Below, in pieces: positions 1-9,880 of a DNA stretch of 64,000 bases. Location: assembly GCF_026625825.1 (NCBI RefSeq), contig NZ_CP113065.1:2418001-2482000 (forward strand), read 5' to 3'. Made by a program: the position numbers and the translations under genes. Numbering within the stretch: the stretch's first letter is position 1; every line of letters begins with the position of its first letter. The notes under the pieces were generated by a model. It had not been told where the DNA came from. It saw only the letters and a list, made by a program, of their open reading frames with translations, and did not search any database. This DNA comes from Pseudoxanthomonas sp. SL93. Its GTDB lineage: Bacteria > Pseudomonadota > Gammaproteobacteria > Xanthomonadales > Xanthomonadaceae.

Positions 1-604
1 GCATCACGCCCGCCGCCAGCATCTGCGCGGCGGCCGTCATGAAGGGCGACGGCAGGTCGCGCCCACGCGACCACACCGAACCGTAGGCCCAGGCGATGGG
101 TGCGATCAACAGCAGCACCAGGCCCACCGGCGAGCCGGTCAGCGAACTGCCCGCGTTGAGCCAGACCACGCCGCCGAAGCCGACGATGATGCCCAGCCAT
201 TCGCCACGCGTGGCGTGCTGCCCGCGCAGCGCGCCGAACAGGCCCATCCACAACGGCATCGAGGCCACGGCCACGGCCGCCAAGCCCGAGGAGACGGTCT
301 CTTCCGCCAGCACCACCATGCCGTTGCCCATCAGCAACAGCAGCGCGCCCATCACCAGCAGGTTCTTCCACTGTGCGCGCGTCGGCGCCGCCACGCCGCG
401 CCAGCTGAGGAACGCGAACAGCACCGCGCCTGCCACCACGAAGCGGCTGCCGGACACCATCAGCAACGGCGGGAAGCCGCCTTCCAGCGCGAAGCGGATG
501 CCCAGGTACGTCGAGCCCCACACCAGGTACACGATGGCCAGGGCGGCAGCGACGGCAAGACCGCCACGCGCGGGCGCGGCAGCGGCGGAAACGGAGGAGG
601 TCAT
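1..604 (-). CDS. EamA/DMT-family transporter (C-terminus off the window)
   Basis: Inner-membrane drug/metabolite-type exporter, substrate unknown. The start is the ATG at 604, preceded by an Ala-rich stretch; translation gives the family signature YLVWGSTYLGIRFA at about residues 27-40 and then alternating hydrophobic helices. The first EamA repeat and the start of the second are present; about 201 codons lie in the window and the rest is beyond base 1. The wording of the first helix is closest to the YedA/RhaT-like branch, but this cannot give a substrate. It stands alone on the minus strand, with 135 bp of gene-free DNA to the next gene. Confidence 0.85.
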   Translation of the reverse strand, partial: MTSSVSAAAAPARGGLAVAAALAIVYLVWGSTYLGIRFALEGGFPPLLMVSGSRFVVAGAVLFAFLSWRGVAAPTRAQWKNLLVMGALLLLMGNGMVVLAEETVSSGLAAVAVASMPLWMGLFGALRGQHATRGEWLGIIVGFGGVVWLNAGSSLTGSPVGLVLLLIAPIAWAYGSVWSRGRDLPSPFMTAAAQMLAAGVM

Positions 605-739
605 GGGGAGTGGGGTATGCGGTGTGGAGTAATTCTAGGCCAGCCAAGGGCAGCGGGCGTGACCGGGATGTCCGCGGGAACTTGAAACCTTTCCGGCCCG
701 GCTTGAATCCCCCTCAAGGCTCGGCGCCCGTTCCGGCGG

Positions 740-1609
740 TCAGCCGCGCTCGCGCTCCAGCAGTTGCTGCTTGCGTGGCAGGCCCCAGCGATAACCGCCC
801 AACGAGCCATCGACGCGGATCACGCGATGGCACGGCACCACGACGGCGATGCGGTTGTGCGCGCAGGCGCTGGCCACGGCACGCGCCGCGCGCGGCGCGC
901 CCAACTGCTCGGCCAGCCCGGCATAGCTGACGGTGTCGCCGACCGGAATCTTCATCAAGGCCTGCCATACCCGTTGCTGGAAGCTGGTACCGATCAGGTC
1001 CACCGGCACGTCGCTTTCCAGCCCGGCGAGGCGGTCGGCCACCGCACGCAGTCGTGGCGCGAGGAACTCGTCGCTGCCAGCCTCTACGCGTTCCACCTGC
1101 GCCCGCGGGAATTCGGCGCGCAACCGCTGCTCCAGTCCGGTCTCGTCATCGCCCAGCTCGATCGCGCAGATGCCGCGCTCGGTGGTCGCGACCAGCGCCT
1201 TGCCCAGCACGGTCTCCACCATGCCCCAGCGGATCTGCACGCCGCGCCCGCCCGCGCGGTAGGTGGCGGGCGTCATGCCGAGTTTCGCCGAACTCTGCTC
1301 GTAGACACGCGACGGCGAACCATAACCGGCGTCGTACAGCGCCGTGGTCACGTCGCGGCCCTCGCGCAGGGCCGACTTGAGCGCACCCAGTTTCTTCTGC
1401 GCCAGGTATTCGGCCGGACTCAGGCCATAACGTGCACGGAAACGCCGCTGCAGGTGCGAGGCACTAAGTCCCGTCTGCAAGGCGAGTTCGTTCAAGGTGG
1501 GTTCTCCCGCGTCGAGCAGGTCGCGGGCACGCGCCAGCGCATCGCGACCCGAGGGGTCGCGCGGCGCATCGGCAGGGGGGCGGGGAGAGCGGTGCGGCAT
1601 CGTGTTCAT
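740..1609 (-). CDS. AraC-type regulator fused to O6-methylguanine-DNA methyltransferase (Ada-like, lacking the N-terminal Ada domain)
   Basis: Suicide repair enzyme that moves the methyl group from O6-methylguanine to its own cysteine. Residues about 20-110 form an AraC helix-turn-helix pair (LSASHLQRRFRARYGLSP). Residues about 120-289 are the methyltransferase, with the active-site motif PCHRV and the usual downstream GGYRWGLPRK. E. coli Ada carries a zinc-binding methylphosphotriester sensor (four Cys) before the AraC part; it is absent here, so this protein should not sense phosphotriesters as Ada does. I chose ATG 1609; an in-frame extension to 1690 lacks a good ribosome site and homology-like content. 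Prc lies immediately beyond. Confidence 0.85.
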   Translation of the reverse strand: MNTMPHRSPRPPADAPRDPSGRDALARARDLLDAGEPTLNELALQTGLSASHLQRRFRARYGLSPAEYLAQKKLGALKSALREGRDVTTALYDAGYGSPSRVYEQSSAKLGMTPATYRAGGRGVQIRWGMVETVLGKALVATTERGICAIELGDDETGLEQRLRAEFPRAQVERVEAGSDEFLAPRLRAVADRLAGLESDVPVDLIGTSFQQRVWQALMKIPVGDTVSYAGLAEQLGAPRAARAVASACAHNRIAVVVPCHRVIRVDGSLGGYRWGLPRKQQLLERERG

Positions 1610-1699
1610 GCGCCCATCGTAGGCCGCGATGCCGGCGCCAGCTATCCGGATCTTGCGCGTCGGCCGGTCGTCAGTACGACCGGCCTGCACGGCACCGGC

Positions 1700-3880
1700 T
1701 TACTCGGCCCAGCGGCCCGGGCCCGGTGATTCGGGCAACACCTGCGCGGACAGCTTGCGGTCCTGGCCCAGCACTTCGATGGCGTCGGCGAGGATGGCGG
1801 CCGATTCACGCAACAGCGGATCGGGGCGCTTCTCGGCGAGCTTCTCGCGCTGGGCATCCTTCACGATGTCGCGTTCGGATGCACCCAGGCCATCGTCGGC
1901 CAGGTCCTCGGCCAGCGGGTCGAGGGCCAGGCCCAACGCCTTGCGCTCGGTCTGGCGCTGCTTGCGCTGGAGGTCCTGCTTGTCGCGTTCGGCACGGCGT
2001 TCGGCTTCGTTGAGCGAGACATACTTCTTGGCGGTCTCGGCGCGGAACTGCGCCACGTCCTCGGACCACCACTGGAATTCCTTGTCCTTGGCCGAACGCG
2101 CGGCGTGCATCGCCTGCAGGCGCGGCAGCAGCGGTGCGAAGTTGCCGTACTGCGTGTGCGGCACCGCGGCGATGCGCGTCCACGGCAGCGCATTGTCGTA
2201 GGTGCTCTCGCCGTACTCGGTGGCATCCACGCTTACCGGGAACGCGATGTCCGGCACCACGCCCTTGTGCTGGGTGCTGCCACCGGCCACGCGGAAGAAC
2301 TGCGCGATGGTCAGCTTCACCTGGCCGAAGCGCGCGGTCTCGTTGGCGGGCCAGCGATCCAGGTCGACCAGGTTCTGCACGGTGCCCTTGCCGAAACTGG
2401 TCTCGCCGATCACCAGGCCACGACCGTAGTCCTGGATGGCGCCCGCGAAGATCTCCGATGCCGACGCCGAACCGCGATTGATCAGCACGGCCAGCGGACC
2501 TTCCCAGGCCACGCCGGTCTTGCGGTCGCTGTTGACCGTCACGCGGCCACCGGATTCGCGCACCTGCACCACCGGGCCCTTGTCGATGAACAGACCGGTC
2601 AGTTCAACCGCCTCGTCCAGCGAACCGCCACCGTTGTTGCGCAGGTCCATCACCACGCCGTCAACGCCATCGGCCTTGAACTTGACCAACAGCTTGGCGA
2701 TATCGCGCGTCGCGGAATTGAAGTCGTTCGGATTGCGGCGACGGCCTTCGAAATCCTGGTAGAACGCAGGCAGCTTGATCACGCCGATGCGGCGCGCCGG
2801 CTCGGTTGCGCTTGCCGGCAGCGTGATGGTCTCCGCCTTCGCGGCCTGCTCTTCCAGCTTGACCTTCTGGCGCGTGATGGTGACCAGCGTGTGCTTGCCG
2901 TCGATGCCCGCTTCCGCCGGGATGTACTCGATGCGGACCTGGGTGTCCTTCTTGCCGCGGATCTGCGCGACCACGTCGTCGATGCGCCAGCCGATCACGT
3001 CGGTCATCGCGCCGGACTTGCCCTGGCCCACGGCCACGATGCGGTCACCCACCTTCAGCTTGCCGCTCAGGTCGGCCGGGCCACCCGGCACGATCTCGCG
3101 GATCACCACCAGGTCATCCTGCCGTTGCAGCACCGCGCCGATGCCTTCCAGCGACAGCGACATCGACTGGTTGAAGTTCTCGGCGGTGCGCGGGGTGAAG
3201 TAATCGGTGTGCGGATCGATCGCACCGGTGTAGGCATTGAGGAAAGTCTGGAAGACATCCTCGGTCTTCAGCTCGGTGATGCTGCGCTGGAGGTTGGCGT
3301 AGCGCTTGTCCAGCGTCTTGCGGATGTCATCGGGCTTCTTGCCGGCCAGCTTCAGGCGCAGCAAGTCGTTCATCACCGACTTCTTCCAGATGCCATCCAG
3401 CTCCTGCGTGCTGGCCGCCCAAGGAGCGTCTTCGCGATCGTATTCCCAGCGCTGGTCGCCGGTGAAGTTGAAGTCCTGCTTCAGCAGTGCGCGCGCATAG
3501 GCGACACGCTGGTCGACGCGCTGCTTGTAGACGGCGAAAATCTCGTACGCGGGCGCGACGTCGCCACTGCGGATCGCATCGTCCATCTTGGTCTTGTACG
3601 GGGAGAAACGCTCCACGTCGGCGGCGGTGAAGAACTGCTTGCCGCCATCCAGCGCTTCCAGGTAACGCTTGAAGACTTCCTGCGACAGCGTGTCATCCAG
3701 CGGACGCGGGCGGTAGGCGTAGCGGCTGTCCGACAGCAGGCCGTACACCAGCTTGGAGGTGTTGGACTGGTCGGCGGTCGGTGCCACCGCCACGGCGTCG
3801 CCGTCACCGCGGGCGAGCAACGCCAGCGGAGTGGTCAGGGCCAGGGCCAGCAGCAGGACGGGGACTTTCTTCAGTTTCAT
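1700..3880 (-). CDS. prc: Carboxy-terminal (tail-specific) processing protease Prc
   Basis: Periplasmic serine protease of family S41 that degrades or trims proteins from their C-termini. The start at 3880 gives a clean signal peptide (MKLKKVPVLLLALALTTPLA). A PDZ domain follows at about residues 225-320 (SLEGIGAVL...IVPGGPADLSGKLKVGDRIVAVGQG). The catalytic Ser/Lys dyad lies in GSASASEIFAGA and SFGKGTVQ, and a charged C-terminal region is typical of the long Prc type. At 726 residues it is slightly longer than the E. coli protein (about 680). It sits downstream of lipA on the same strand, but 220 bp apart, so probably transcribed separately. Confidence 0.95.
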   Translation of the reverse strand: MKLKKVPVLLLALALTTPLALLARGDGDAVAVAPTADQSNTSKLVYGLLSDSRYAYRPRPLDDTLSQEVFKRYLEALDGGKQFFTAADVERFSPYKTKMDDAIRSGDVAPAYEIFAVYKQRVDQRVAYARALLKQDFNFTGDQRWEYDREDAPWAASTQELDGIWKKSVMNDLLRLKLAGKKPDDIRKTLDKRYANLQRSITELKTEDVFQTFLNAYTGAIDPHTDYFTPRTAENFNQSMSLSLEGIGAVLQRQDDLVVIREIVPGGPADLSGKLKVGDRIVAVGQGKSGAMTDVIGWRIDDVVAQIRGKKDTQVRIEYIPAEAGIDGKHTLVTITRQKVKLEEQAAKAETITLPASATEPARRIGVIKLPAFYQDFEGRRRNPNDFNSATRDIAKLLVKFKADGVDGVVMDLRNNGGGSLDEAVELTGLFIDKGPVVQVRESGGRVTVNSDRKTGVAWEGPLAVLINRGSASASEIFAGAIQDYGRGLVIGETSFGKGTVQNLVDLDRWPANETARFGQVKLTIAQFFRVAGGSTQHKGVVPDIAFPVSVDATEYGESTYDNALPWTRIAAVPHTQYGNFAPLLPRLQAMHAARSAKDKEFQWWSEDVAQFRAETAKKYVSLNEAERRAERDKQDLQRKQRQTERKALGLALDPLAEDLADDGLGASERDIVKDAQREKLAEKRPDPLLRESAAILADAIEVLGQDRKLSAQVLPESPGPGRWAE

Positions 3881-4100
3881 TGCGTACTCACGGCCCGTGG
3901 GCCCGGAAGGCGGTAAAGGATTGGCGGTTCGACATCCGGACAGTGCACAAAGTTGCACGCCTTGTCATCTGCCTTTGGGCAGCCTAGCCGCAGAAACGTA
4001 GGAAAAGGTGAACCGTGGCCGTGCCTGCCGGCCGACCACGGAACCCATGACCGGATGCCGCGTGCGCCCGGTCCCGGTCAGGCCCGGATGCCGTGGAAAC

Positions 4101-5138
4101 TCAGGCGACGACGGGAAGCGACCGGGCGGCTTCGGCGGCCTGCTGGTCGGCATGGTAGGACGAGCGCACCAGTGGGCCCGAGGCGACGTGGCTGAACCCC
4201 AGCGCGTTGCCGTACAGCTCCAGTTCCTTGAACTCGTCCGGCGTCCAGTAACGCATCACCGGGTGGTGGTGCGCCGTCGGTTGCAGGTACTGGCCGATGG
4301 TGACCATGTCCACGTCGTGCGCGCGCAGGTCGCCCAGCGTGGCCTTCACCTGTTCCATGGTCTCGCCCAGGCCCAGCATGATCCCGGACTTGGTCGGCAG
4401 GTGCGGGTGCTGCTGCTTGAAACGCTGCAACAGGGTCAGCGACCACTGGTAATCCGCGCCCGGTCGCACGTTGGTGTACAGGTCCGGCACGGTCTCGATG
4501 TTGTGGTTGAACACGTCCGGCGGGTTCACGGCCAGGATCTCCAGCGCGCGGTCCATGCGGCCCTTGCCGCGGAAATCCGGGGTCAGGATCTCGATGCGCG
4601 TGCTGGGCGAGTGCTCGCGGATGGCGCGGATGCAGTCGACGAAATGCTGGGCGCCGCCGTCGCGCAGGTCATCGCGATCGACGCTGGTGACCACCACGTA
4701 CTTCAGGCCCATGTCGGCAACGGTCTGGGCCAGGCTCAACGGTTCCGAGGCATCCGGCGGCTTGGGCCGGCCGTGGGCGACATCGCAGAACGAACACCGG
4801 CGCGTGCAGACTTCGCCGAGGATCATGAAGGTGGCGGTGCCGTGGCCGAAACATTCATGGATGTTGGGGCAGCTGGCTTCTTCACACACGGTGACCAACC
4901 GGTTCTCGCGCAGCTTGGCCTTCAGCCTGGCTACGGAACCGTCGGACGGGATGCGCACGCGGATCCAGGAAGGCTTGCGCAGCACGGGGGCGTCGGCGAA
5001 CTGCACGGGGGAACGCGAGATCTTGTCGCCCCCCAGCTGTTTGGCGCCCGCCTCGAGCGGAGCCGCCGGGGTGGGGCCGGAGACGACCTGCAGGGGGATT
5101 TCCCGGGTCGCGGCCGGGCGTGCGGGGGAATCGTTCAT
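4101..5138 (-). CDS. lipA: Lipoyl synthase
   Basis: Radical-SAM enzyme that inserts two sulfur atoms into octanoyl groups on lipoyl domains of 2-oxoacid dehydrogenases and the glycine cleavage system. Both iron-sulfur clusters are visible: the auxiliary cluster motif [12 protein letters not shown] and the SAM cluster motif [10 protein letters not shown]. The C-terminal RSSYHADQ serine motif that binds the auxiliary cluster is also present. Its 345 residues match the family. lipB is not adjacent. The minus-strand terminator at 5250-5287 separates it from the upstream membrane-anchored protein. Confidence 0.97.
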   Translation of the reverse strand: MNDSPARPAATREIPLQVVSGPTPAAPLEAGAKQLGGDKISRSPVQFADAPVLRKPSWIRVRIPSDGSVARLKAKLRENRLVTVCEEASCPNIHECFGHGTATFMILGEVCTRRCSFCDVAHGRPKPPDASEPLSLAQTVADMGLKYVVVTSVDRDDLRDGGAQHFVDCIRAIREHSPSTRIEILTPDFRGKGRMDRALEILAVNPPDVFNHNIETVPDLYTNVRPGADYQWSLTLLQRFKQQHPHLPTKSGIMLGLGETMEQVKATLGDLRAHDVDMVTIGQYLQPTAHHHPVMRYWTPDEFKELELYGNALGFSHVASGPLVRSSYHADQQAAEAARSLPVVA

Positions 5139-5249
5139 GTCGCGATTCTACTCTTCCGCCCCGCGTGGCCGCAGGCCCGGGCGTGCCGGGCGCGGAACCC
5201 AGTGTCTTGCCCTGCCTGCCGGCGAGCGCCGGGGCCCTCGCGCGGGCAA

Positions 5250-5287
5250 TAAAAAAAGCCCGCAATGGCTGGGCCATTAGCGGGCTT
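5250..5287 (-). terminator. Rho-independent terminator
   Basis: Read on the minus strand, a GC stem with arms AGCCCGC and GCGGGCT encloses a second inner stem (ATGGCCCAGCCAT) and is followed by seven T. It lies downstream of the minus-strand gene ending at 5550 and upstream of lipA. Confidence 0.85.
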
Positions 5288-5549
5288 GCTCCCTCCCCCA
5301 CGTCGGGATGCGCGGCCATCGTGAAGGAGCCGTTACGGGTCATGCACGCTGCACTGCAAAACAGAACCGGGCGGTTTACCCAGCCTGTTGCGGACGGAGA
5401 AATGTGAATGTCGGCAAAACCCATGCCAGCATTGGATGTTACCGATATCAGACCAATTCACGCATGTAGCAGAAAAACGAGATTACATTCTGGCGTGCCG
5501 CAATCTGAATAGGCACCTCACATTCCGGCCGCGCAAAACCGGCTGCCGG
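5288..5549. other. Gene-free intergenic stretch
   Basis: About 260 bp between the terminator and the large membrane-anchored protein. It is noticeably AT-richer than its surroundings around 5400-5510, and short ORFs here have no ribosome site or recognisable content. With the lipA leader and the terminator, the whole gap from 5139 to 5549 is about 410 bp. I see no repeat or RNA gene. Confidence 0.5.
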
Positions 5550-7748
5550 CTACCTGATCAGCGGCGGCCGGCTGTCATACCAGTGGCGCGCACGCACGGG
5601 ATGGAAACGGCGCTGCTGTCCATCCAGCTCCACACCCAGGCTCAGCGCCTTCCAACTGGCGTACAGGTCACCGCGTCGCTGCTTGCCCTGCATGCGCAGT
5701 CGCGCCTCCAGCTGGAAACGGTCGTTGTTGGCATGCATGCGGTCCAGCACCAGCACATCGTCCTGCCACTGGACGCGACCATTGACCTGCGCCTGGCCCG
5801 CATCGACCAGCTTGTAGACCCAGGCCGGGTATTCCTTCTTGCGCGAGAATAGCGCCAGCAGGAAGCCGACATCCTTCATGGACATATCGGCTTCGCCACC
5901 GGCGCTCAGCGGCTTGTCCACGTCCAGCCGCGCGCGGCCCAGGCGTACCCGGGCCCACCAGCCGCTGCGCGATTCGCCGCCGGGCTCGCTGAAACTGATG
6001 TTGCGAAGCTGCACGGTGCTGCCGTCGGCGACGAAGGCATGCCGCTTCAGGTCGGCGCGACGCAGGCGCAGGTCCAGGTCGATGTCGCCGCGCAACTGGA
6101 TGCCGGCCAGGAACATGCGCGTGCCCCGCCCGGCGATGCGCAGCGCGCCATGGCCCACGTCGCCGGCGGCATCCAGCGACAGGTCGCCGCTGAGCAGGCC
6201 CGCCCCGCCGTCGAAGCGCATGTGTGCCCGCGGCAGGAAAGGGTTGTAGACGCGCAGGTCGGGCACCGAGGCATTATCGAAGACCACGCGCGCGCGCAGT
6301 GTCTCGCGCACCTTGTCGAGCCGTCCGGCCGCATTGAGCGACAACCGCAGGTTGCGCCCCTGCACATAGGGCTTGCCGGGCGCCTTCACCGCGGCCACAT
6401 GGAACTGGTCCATCACGGCTTCCAGGCGTGGCACCAGTTCGCCGTTCGCGCCGGCATCCAGGCGGATGTCCGCGCGCGCCTTGCCGCGGATGCGGTTGCC
6501 CATCACGTCCGCGACCGCCTGCACGCCGGGCACGGTGATGCGGCTGCCCGCCGCCAGCTTTCCGGCATCCACCTGCACGTCGGCGCTGACATCGCCGGCA
6601 CCGTCGAGCTGAAGCCACGGCGCCTGCGGGAAGAACCCCGACAACCAGCGCAGCGAACTGAAACGCCAGTTGCCCACCACATGCCCCGACGCGCGCGGCA
6701 GCAGCGAATGGAAATCGCGCAGCGGCACCCGGTTGCCCCGCAGGCGCAGGTCCGCGTCCAGCGACAGCCGGCCATCCGCACGCGGCGGTACCTTGGCCTT
6801 CACCACGATGTCCCGATCCACCGCCAAGGCCAAGCCAAGCGCATCGTTGCGCGCCGCGCCTGCCATGTCATGGCCGCTGACCGGCATGCTCCATTGCAGC
6901 GTGCCACCGGGAATGAGAGCCCCACGCGCGAAGGCGAGATCGATGCGTGCCTGTCCCCTGCCCGGCACGAGCTTCACGTCCAGCTCGCCTTGCGGACTGG
7001 CCCGCACATCCAGGCCCGACGTCACGCCATCCAGCTTCAGCGCGGCCTCGGTCTTGAGCAGTTTGTCGATACCGCGTGCTTCATCACGCCGATGCCGCGC
7101 GATCGCGAATCCGGCCTGCAGCACGCCCTTGCTGAGCACCTCGCGTCCCTCGTGAGTCAGCACCGCTTCGCGGAAGGCGACCTTGGAGGGCATCACTTCC
7201 ATCGCGCCCCCACGCAGCTGCTTGTAGAAGCCGACCTCGGCACTGCCCACACCCTGCAACTGGATCGCATCGAAGCTGGCCTTGCGCACCGAATCGCTGG
7301 TGATGCGTTCGAAATGCAGTTCCCAGCCGCCCTCGCGCGGCGTCGCGGCGGGCAGTTCCTTCGCGACGCGCTGCACGCCGCCGCTGACCTCCGCCACCTG
7401 CAGCACCGGCACCCGCACCTGCTTCTTGAGCAGCGGCAACAGGGCGATGCGGCCGGACGCACGCTCCACCCGCGCCTGCCATGCGATGCGGCGGACGTGG
7501 CCCTGCAGCGTCGCCTTCGACAGGTTCACCCGCCCCGGCCACCAGGTGCTCCCGGATTCCCAGCGAAGCTGGAACTTCTCCGGCTTGCGGTTGACCGCCC
7601 ATTCGCCCAGCGGCGTATTGAGGAACACGTTGCCGGCGAGCAGATACAGCAGATAGATCGCCACCAGGGCGAGGACCAGGCGGCGCAGCCACGGCAGCGC
7701 GCGTTGCACGACAGGTGGTATCCGTTCCATCCGCGGAGGATGCCTCAA
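5550..7748 (-). CDS. Large membrane-anchored periplasmic protein, AsmA/YdbH-like
   Basis: A 732-residue protein with one N-terminal transmembrane helix (LVLALVAIYLLYLLAGNVFL, about residues 27-46) and a long beta-rich periplasmic body. Repeated short strands of the kind xLxLDAxxR and references to layered LRG/LDADLRLRG segments resemble the lipid-bridge AsmA/TamB/YdbH class, which carries phospholipid between membranes. I could not match a specific family, so function is inference. A second possible start is the Met at codon 7 (7730). It is monocistronic, followed by the terminator at 5250-5287. Confidence 0.6.
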   Translation of the reverse strand: MRHPPRMERIPPVVQRALPWLRRLVLALVAIYLLYLLAGNVFLNTPLGEWAVNRKPEKFQLRWESGSTWWPGRVNLSKATLQGHVRRIAWQARVERASGRIALLPLLKKQVRVPVLQVAEVSGGVQRVAKELPAATPREGGWELHFERITSDSVRKASFDAIQLQGVGSAEVGFYKQLRGGAMEVMPSKVAFREAVLTHEGREVLSKGVLQAGFAIARHRRDEARGIDKLLKTEAALKLDGVTSGLDVRASPQGELDVKLVPGRGQARIDLAFARGALIPGGTLQWSMPVSGHDMAGAARNDALGLALAVDRDIVVKAKVPPRADGRLSLDADLRLRGNRVPLRDFHSLLPRASGHVVGNWRFSSLRWLSGFFPQAPWLQLDGAGDVSADVQVDAGKLAAGSRITVPGVQAVADVMGNRIRGKARADIRLDAGANGELVPRLEAVMDQFHVAAVKAPGKPYVQGRNLRLSLNAAGRLDKVRETLRARVVFDNASVPDLRVYNPFLPRAHMRFDGGAGLLSGDLSLDAAGDVGHGALRIAGRGTRMFLAGIQLRGDIDLDLRLRRADLKRHAFVADGSTVQLRNISFSEPGGESRSGWWARVRLGRARLDVDKPLSAGGEADMSMKDVGFLLALFSRKKEYPAWVYKLVDAGQAQVNGRVQWQDDVLVLDRMHANNDRFQLEARLRMQGKQRRGDLYASWKALSLGVELDGQQRRFHPVRARHWYDSRPPLIR

Positions 7749-7788
7749 TCAGGCACGGGCGCAACCCGCATCCGACGGATGGGCGGCG

Positions 7789-9315
7789 TCAGGCGGAAAA
7801 ATGCCCATGGAAGCCCAGTGGAAAGGCATACGGTAGCCAGGCCTGCGCCAACGGGCCCTCCGCCACGCGGCGCGCATCCAGCACGGCGATGCCACTGCGC
7901 CCCCGTGCCGCGTCCAGCAGCGTGCCGACCAGCCAGCCATCATCCGGCGCGTGGCTGCCCGGGCGGGCTACGAAGAGGTGTTCTTCCACCAGCACGTCGC
8001 GGCCGTACCGATGCACCTGCCGCGTGCCGCGGCCCACGTCGAAGCTGCCGATGGCATTGAAGTACGGCGCGTTGGCTTCACCGTCCTGCAGCGGTGCGTA
8101 AAGGCCCGCGGCGCGGGACGCGGGCGTGCGCGCATCGAAGACGGGGAACTCGATGCCGGCGACGCCGGTGTCTTCCCAGCGCGCCGCGCCGCCGCGCAGG
8201 TCCAGCACCAGTTCGCGCAGCGCGCCGTGGCCACCCTGGGCGTCAGGCCGGCCATTCATGGCGGCCTGCATCGGCGACCGGGCCTCGTCCAGATCGGAGT
8301 GCTTCACCGCACGCAGCGCGATTTCGCCATTGCGCTCGTGCGCATCACCGAAGTGGTAGATCGCGGCGAAATCGGCTTCGAACCAGCGCGCCCGCGAGGG
8401 ACTGTTCTTGTCCACCACCGCGATGCGCAGGGGCTGGTCCGCCTGGAACCGCATCCGCTGGAAGAACGCGCCCTGCCCGTCGGCATAGTGGTAGGGCATC
8501 AGCGCGAAAACGAGGTGCCGGTCGGTCATCGCGAAACTGTGCAGGTAGCCGTGTACGGGGGTTTCCAGCACATCCGCCGACACCAGCGCCCCGTCCGCAC
8601 CGATATGCCACACCAGCAGGCCGTTGCCGCCCATCATCGAGATGGAACCGAAATTCCACGACGAGCCATCGCGGTCCACCAGCGGATGCGCGGAGAAAGG
8701 CAGTGCCGCCAGGTCGGGGCGCCAGGTGACGGGGCCCAGCGTCGTCAGCTGGTCCGGATCCAGTTCGAACGCGGACCCTGCCTCGGACAGCGCGAACAGG
8801 CGGCCGTTGATCATGGTGACCGAGGTGTTGGCGGTGTTGGCATCGTCGTTGTTGCGCAGCGGCTGCATGTCGGGGATGGACGTGCCGGCGGTGGGATAGA
8901 GGAAGCGGCCCGCTTGCTGCTCGCGGGTGAACTTGGGCGTGGCGACCATGCGCGCGCGATGGGTGACGCGACCCTCGCCGAACGTCCAGCCATGCACCAT
9001 GCCATCGCCATCGAACCAGTGCTCGTAGCGGAAGCCGGCGCGCTCGGTCCACGCGGGTCCATTGCGATAGAGCGTGCCGGCGAAGCCGGGCGGTAGCCGG
9101 CCTTCCAGCTCGACCGTCGCGGGACCCAGCGATGCCGTTTCCACCGACTTCCAGCCGGCCAGCCAGGGGTGCTGCCGCAGGCCGTCGGCGAAGCGCGCGG
9201 GGTCGCCCGCATGGGCCAGCTCGCTGCGTAGCAGCACGGGTGTGATGGCCAGCGCGGTGGCGCCGGTGAGGAGGTGGCGGAGGAAACGGCGGCGACTGGT
9301 TTCGACGGTGCGCAT
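7789..9315 (-). CDS. Carotenoid oxygenase (RPE65/CCD family), Tat-exported
   Basis: Non-haem Fe(II) dioxygenase that cleaves conjugated double bonds of carotenoids or stilbene-like compounds. The N-terminus has a twin-arginine signal (RRRFLRHLLTGATALAITP). The four iron-binding histidines of the seven-bladed propeller can be placed in FSAHPLVD, YLHSFAMT, a middle-blade histidine and the C-terminal GFHGHF; FDGDGMVH is the family signature near residue 100. Length 508 residues is normal. The DUF2141 gene ends only 10 bp upstream, so the two are probably co-transcribed and both exported. Substrate cannot be read from sequence. Confidence 0.9.
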   Translation of the reverse strand: MRTVETSRRRFLRHLLTGATALAITPVLLRSELAHAGDPARFADGLRQHPWLAGWKSVETASLGPATVELEGRLPPGFAGTLYRNGPAWTERAGFRYEHWFDGDGMVHGWTFGEGRVTHRARMVATPKFTREQQAGRFLYPTAGTSIPDMQPLRNNDDANTANTSVTMINGRLFALSEAGSAFELDPDQLTTLGPVTWRPDLAALPFSAHPLVDRDGSSWNFGSISMMGGNGLLVWHIGADGALVSADVLETPVHGYLHSFAMTDRHLVFALMPYHYADGQGAFFQRMRFQADQPLRIAVVDKNSPSRARWFEADFAAIYHFGDAHERNGEIALRAVKHSDLDEARSPMQAAMNGRPDAQGGHGALRELVLDLRGGAARWEDTGVAGIEFPVFDARTPASRAAGLYAPLQDGEANAPYFNAIGSFDVGRGTRQVHRYGRDVLVEEHLFVARPGSHAPDDGWLVGTLLDAARGRSGIAVLDARRVAEGPLAQAWLPYAFPLGFHGHFSA

Positions 9316-9325
9316 GGCGTGGTCC

Positions 9326-9757
9326 TCAGCGCAGGGTGATGTCGATGGACTGGTCGGCCGTCAGCTCGAAGCGCGCCTCGTCCCAGGTCGGCTTGCGCAT
9401 CACGCGCGGGTTGTTGCTGAAGCCGTAGCCTTCCACCGGCATGCCGATCAGTTGGTTGCTGTCCAGCTTGCCGTTGCCGTTTTCGTCATGCGTGATCATC
9501 ACCGCGTAAGCGCCGGGTGCCACGTCCTTGAAGACGAACGTCGCGGTTTCCCCATTCGGCGGACCGCCCGTCGCCTGCACCGGCGCCGCCTGGCCGTCCC
9601 AGCCTGCCTGGGAATCGACAAGCGCCACTTTCACCAGCCCGGTCTGCGCGCGCACGTCGCGCAGCACGACGGTCAGCTCGGCGGCCTGCGCATGGGCGCA
9701 ATACACGCTGGCGATCAGGACAACCAGGGCGACGGTACGGCGGGCGGTGCGGTTCAT
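9326..9757 (-). CDS. DUF2141 secreted protein
   Basis: A 143-residue exported protein: signal peptide ending near AHAQA, then a small beta-sandwich with the DUF2141 hallmarks FKDVAPGAYAVMITHDENGNGKLD and a C-terminal GYGFSNNPR. The Asp/Asn-rich turn resembles a Ca2+-binding loop (inference). The start at 9757 gives the signal peptide directly; the longer frame to 9799 does not. It precedes the carotenoid oxygenase by 10 bp. DUF2141 genes are often seen beside carotenoid biosynthesis or cleavage genes, but their biochemical role is not known. Confidence 0.85.
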   Translation of the reverse strand: MNRTARRTVALVVLIASVYCAHAQAAELTVVLRDVRAQTGLVKVALVDSQAGWDGQAAPVQATGGPPNGETATFVFKDVAPGAYAVMITHDENGNGKLDSNQLIGMPVEGYGFSNNPRVMRKPTWDEARFELTADQSIDITLR

Positions 9758-9880
9758 GGCGGGATCTCGGGTGGTGGGCAGTGGAACCAGTCTGCGCACC
9801 CGCCCGCGCGGCGTCAGATGCCGGGCGTCATCATTTCGACCTGCCGGAAGTCACACGGGCCAGGGCCAACCCGGGGCGGC

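Noticed and set aside
96..968. Long plus-strand and minus-strand ORFs across the EamA and Ogt region
   Set aside because: They are shadows of the minus-strand genes in high-GC DNA: Arg/Ala/Pro-rich, no ribosome site, no domain.
2105..3916. 603-codon ORF antisense to prc
   Set aside because: A high-GC shadow. Prc has PDZ, catalytic Ser/Lys and a signal peptide in the other frame.
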